Of a DNA stretch of 7,389 bases, positions 5,546 through 7,389 are shown piece after piece; position 1 is the first letter of the stretch; the number at the start of each line of letters is the position of its first letter. The translations under genes were made by a program, and so were the position numbers. Source of the stretch: Geminicoccus sp035556675 (GTDB lineage: Bacteria > Pseudomonadota > Alphaproteobacteria > Geminicoccales > Geminicoccaceae); NCBI RefSeq assembly GCF_035556675.1, contig NZ_DATMFZ010000080.1, forward strand, positions 1 through 7,389, in the 5' to 3' direction. The notes below the pieces were generated by a model. The model was not told where the DNA came from. It saw only the letters and a program-made list of their open reading frames with translations, and ran no database searches.

Positions 5546-6223
5546 ATGGCGATTCTCCTCGATCAACTACGCGGTGGCCTCGTGGTCTCCTGCCAGCCGG
5601 TGACCGGCGGACCGATGGACCGGGTGGACATCGTGGTGGCGCTGGCGCTGGCGGCCCGCGATGGCGGTGCCGTGGGCCTCAGGATCGAGGGGGCGGCGAA
5701 TGTCCGGGCCGTGCGCGAGGCCTGTGACCTGCCGATCCTGGGCCTGATCAAGCGGGACCTGCCGGACAGCCCGGTGCGGATCACGCCCTGGCGCGAAGAC
5801 GTGCAGGCCTTGGCCGAGGCCGGTGCCGACGTGATCGCGTTCGACGCCACCCACCGGCCACGGCCGGTACCGGTGCCGGACCTCCTGGCCATGGTGCGGC
5901 AGGCCGGGCGGCTGGCGATGGCCGACTGCGCCGACATGGCAGATGCCAGGGCGGCCGCGGCCATGGGCGTCGATGTGGTCGGCACCACCATGAGCGGCTA
6001 CACGGGTGGTCCCGTCCCGGATGCGCCCGATCTCGACTTCGTGCGGGCGGCAGCGGCGGAACTGGACCTGCCGGTACTGGCCGAGGGCCGCTTCAACACG
6101 CCCGACGCCGCCGCCCAGGCGATCCAGGCGGGTGCGTTCACGGTGGTGGTCGGCTCCGCCATCACCCGCACCGAGCACGTCACCGGTTGGTTCGCGCAGG
6201 CCGTGGCCGGGGCCCGGCGATGA
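5546..6223 (+). CDS. nanE: N-acylglucosamine-6-phosphate 2-epimerase
   Basis: Cytosolic TIM-barrel enzyme that interconverts N-acylmannosamine 6-phosphate and N-acylglucosamine 6-phosphate, feeding sialic-acid and mannosamine breakdown into amino-sugar metabolism. The 225-residue protein begins with the family's typical GGLVVSCQ (residues 10-17). It then has GLRIEG (45-50), LPILGLIKRD with the expected catalytic lysine at 69, AFDATHRPRP (98-107), MADCADM (125-131), VVGTTMSGYTGG (144-155), LAEGRFNTP (178-186, Glu180) and a C-terminal phosphate-binding AFTVVVGSAITR. Key residues known from the Clostridium enzyme (Arg, Lys, Asp, Glu) all have counterparts here. The ATG at 5546 fits the family N-terminus, although its ribosome binding site is weak. 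It overlaps nanK by four bases (ATGA). No nanA lyase lies in the window. Confidence 0.94.
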   Translation: MAILLDQLRGGLVVSCQPVTGGPMDRVDIVVALALAARDGGAVGLRIEGAANVRAVREACDLPILGLIKRDLPDSPVRITPWREDVQALAEAGADVIAFDATHRPRPVPVPDLLAMVRQAGRLAMADCADMADARAAAAMGVDVVGTTMSGYTGGPVPDAPDLDFVRAAAAELDLPVLAEGRFNTPDAAAQAIQAGAFTVVVGSAITRTEHVTGWFAQAVAGARR

Positions 6224-7095
6224 CCACGGTGCTGGCGCTCGACCTGGGCGGCAGCAAGATCCTGGCCTGCCTCGTCCAGGATGGCCGGGTGCTGGAGGAG
6301 CAGCGCGTCGCCACACCGCGGCAGGGTGGTGTGCTGGCTTGGCTGGACGCGATCGCCGGGCTGGCGGCTCCCTGGTCCGGCCGGTTCGCCTTGGCCGGGA
6401 TCGCGGCGACCGGCCTCGTGCGCCGGGGAAGCTGGCAGGCGCTGAACCCGGACACCCTGCCGATCCCGGGCGCGTTTCCACTGGAGCTGGAGCTGACCCG
6501 TCGCCTGCACGTGCCGGTCACGGCACTCAACGACGCTCAGGCGGCGGCCTGGGGCGAGCATGTCGCCGGAGCCGGGTGCGGCTCGGACGACCTGGTGTTC
6601 GTGACGCTCTCCACCGGGGTCGGCGGCGGCGTGATCGCCGGCGGCCGGCTGCTGCAGGGGCGCAGCGGCATGGCGGGCAGCATCGGCCAGGTCCGCCTCA
6701 TCAGCGGCGAGCGGATCGAGGATCTCGCATCGGGCTCCGGCATTGCGCGCCTGGCCCGGGAGGCCGGCCATCCGGTCGACGCGGCGGCCGTGTTCGCGGC
6801 GGCCGCTGCCGGTGCCGCCTGGGCGGAGCAGGTCGTGCACCGGGCCACCGAAGCCGCCGCGCTGCTGCTACGCGACCTCCAGTTTCTCTTCGACCCCGAG
6901 CGGATCGTGGTCGGCGGCGGCGTCGGGCTGGCGCCGGGCCACCTGGACCGGGTCCGGACCCGGCTGGCCGACCTGCCCCCGCTCGAGCGCCCGAATCTGG
7001 TACCGGCCCTCCTGGACAGCCGGGCCGGCATCATCGGGATCGCCGATCTCGCCCTTCGCGAAGCCGCAGCCACCAGAGAGGATCAGTCGCTATGA
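6220..7095 (+). CDS. nanK: ROK-family N-acylmannosamine kinase, zinc motif absent
   Basis: Sugar kinase of 291 residues, expected to make N-acylmannosamine 6-phosphate from the free sugar and ATP, the substrate of the preceding NanE. ROK features present: ATP-phosphate loop LDLGGSK (7-13), catalytic Asp105 in ALNDAQAAAW (102-111), STGVGGGV (131-138), Glu167 before ASG (170-172) and the C-terminal adenosine-site VVGGGVGLA (230-238). The overall pattern, including LNP and NDAQAAAW, matches E. coli NanK. Unusually, the stretch between Gly150 and Glu167 is short. It lacks the CxCGxxGC zinc motif and reads GMAGSIGQ where E. coli NanK has GLAGHIGH. I chose ATG 6220 (ATGA overlap with nanE) over an upstream start at 6187 inside nanE. 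The neighbours make NanK the best call; another N-acyl-hexosamine kinase is possible. Confidence 0.85.
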   Translation: MTTVLALDLGGSKILACLVQDGRVLEEQRVATPRQGGVLAWLDAIAGLAAPWSGRFALAGIAATGLVRRGSWQALNPDTLPIPGAFPLELELTRRLHVPVTALNDAQAAAWGEHVAGAGCGSDDLVFVTLSTGVGGGVIAGGRLLQGRSGMAGSIGQVRLISGERIEDLASGSGIARLAREAGHPVDAAAVFAAAAAGAAWAEQVVHRATEAAALLLRDLQFLFDPERIVVGGGVGLAPGHLDRVRTRLADLPPLERPNLVPALLDSRAGIIGIADLALREAAATREDQSL

Positions 7096-7389
7096 GATCG
7101 TCCCACCTGTTCGCCGCCCTGACCGCCGTCCTCCTGACCTCCGCGGCTGCACAGGCGGAGGTCACCGTGCTGGGCTGGCCGGGCGGGCCGGAGGAGACGG
7201 CACTGCGCGACGCGGCCACCCTCTACAACAGCAAGGCCGACGTCGCCAACGAGGACAAGGTCGAGCTGATCTTCTTCAACCGCGACGGCTTCTGGGACAA
7301 GCTGCAGACCGACCTCGCGGCCGGCGGCGGCGAGTTCGACCTGAACCTGCTGGCTACCTATGCGATCGGCCGCTATGCGCCCTTCATGG
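7092..7389 (+). CDS. ABC-transporter extracellular sugar-binding protein, 5' part only
   Basis: First 99 codons of a periplasmic solute-binding protein; the right edge cuts it off. Residues 1-22 form a Sec signal peptide: a short basic start, a hydrophobic core (LFAALTAVLL) and an AQA cleavage site before Glu23. The mature part has VTVLGWPGGPEE, the first strand and loop typical of family-1 (maltose-type) binding proteins, then ALRDAATLYN and GFWDKLQTDLAAGGGEFDL, which matches the DYxxKLxxxLAAGxxPDV pattern of that family. It overlaps the nanK stop by four bases (ATGA), with GAGAGGA as ribosome binding site. The permease and ATPase genes would be expected downstream. From context it probably captures an amino sugar related to N-acylmannosamine or sialic acid; the ligand cannot be read from this fragment. 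Confidence 0.85.
   Translation, partial: MRSSHLFAALTAVLLTSAAAQAEVTVLGWPGGPEETALRDAATLYNSKADVANEDKVELIFFNRDGFWDKLQTDLAAGGGEFDLNLLATYAIGRYAPFM

Noticed and set aside
5135..5603. Overlapping open frames on both strands in the intergenic region (5157-5546 and 5135-5566 minus; 5358-5603 plus)
   Set aside because: The products are rich in Arg, Ser and Pro with no recognisable family. The plus frame runs into nanE, and neither minus frame has a good ribosome binding site. They look like chance open frames in GC-rich DNA.
6187..6219. Upstream GTG start for nanK at 6187
   Set aside because: It would overlap nanE by 37 bases and add a GC-composition peptide. The ATGA overlap at 6220 fits the next junction and the E. 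coli NanK N-terminus.
1..7389. CRISPR arrays, insertion sequences, tRNA genes or a defence system
   Set aside because: No spaced repeats, transposase motifs, cloverleaf sequence or defence-type domains were seen. The nonapeptide repeats at the left edge are protein-coding RTX units.

Overview
The window reads as chromosomal DNA from a very GC-rich alphaproteobacterium. PurC is of the roughly 254-residue alphaproteobacterial kind, coding is dense, and neighbouring genes overlap by 1 or 4 bases. A Rhodospirillales or Geminicoccaceae-like host is a guess; no rRNA or taxon marker is present. I see no insertion sequence, CRISPR array, tRNA or phage gene.

Minus-strand half (1-3958), transcribed right to left: an acyl-CoA synthetase of the oxalate-CoA ligase (Pcs60/AAE3) type is coupled through TGATG to a ketopantoate-reductase-family enzyme. 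After about 130 bases with a candidate promoter comes purC (purine biosynthesis). The last gene is the 5' part of an RTX calcium-binding protein that runs off the left edge. PurC is probably independent of the two genes upstream of it.

Plus-strand half (4136-7389): divergent from the ligase is a GguC/AraD1-type member of the fumarylacetoacetate hydrolase (FAH) superfamily, a family linked to pentonate and aldonate catabolism. It is followed by a 426-base gap holding a perfect 12-bp hairpin, a 14-bp palindrome, a doubtful 41-codon ORF and a hairpin just before the next gene. Then nanE, nanK and the start of a sugar ABC-transporter binding protein follow, joined by two successive ATGA overlaps. 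This is the front of an amino-sugar (N-acylmannosamine 6-phosphate) uptake and catabolism operon that continues off the right edge.

How the parts may work together: nanK would phosphorylate N-acylmannosamine, nanE would epimerise the product to the glucosamine 6-phosphate form, and the binding protein would bring in the sugar. The ligase, reductase and FAH-fold enzyme look like a second small carbon-acid catabolic set arranged around a shared divergent control region. Their substrates cannot be read from sequence. The best leads are this uncharacterised three-enzyme set, a NanK that lacks both the ROK zinc motif and the usual sugar-contact residues, and two leaders in which the ribosome binding site can be paired.
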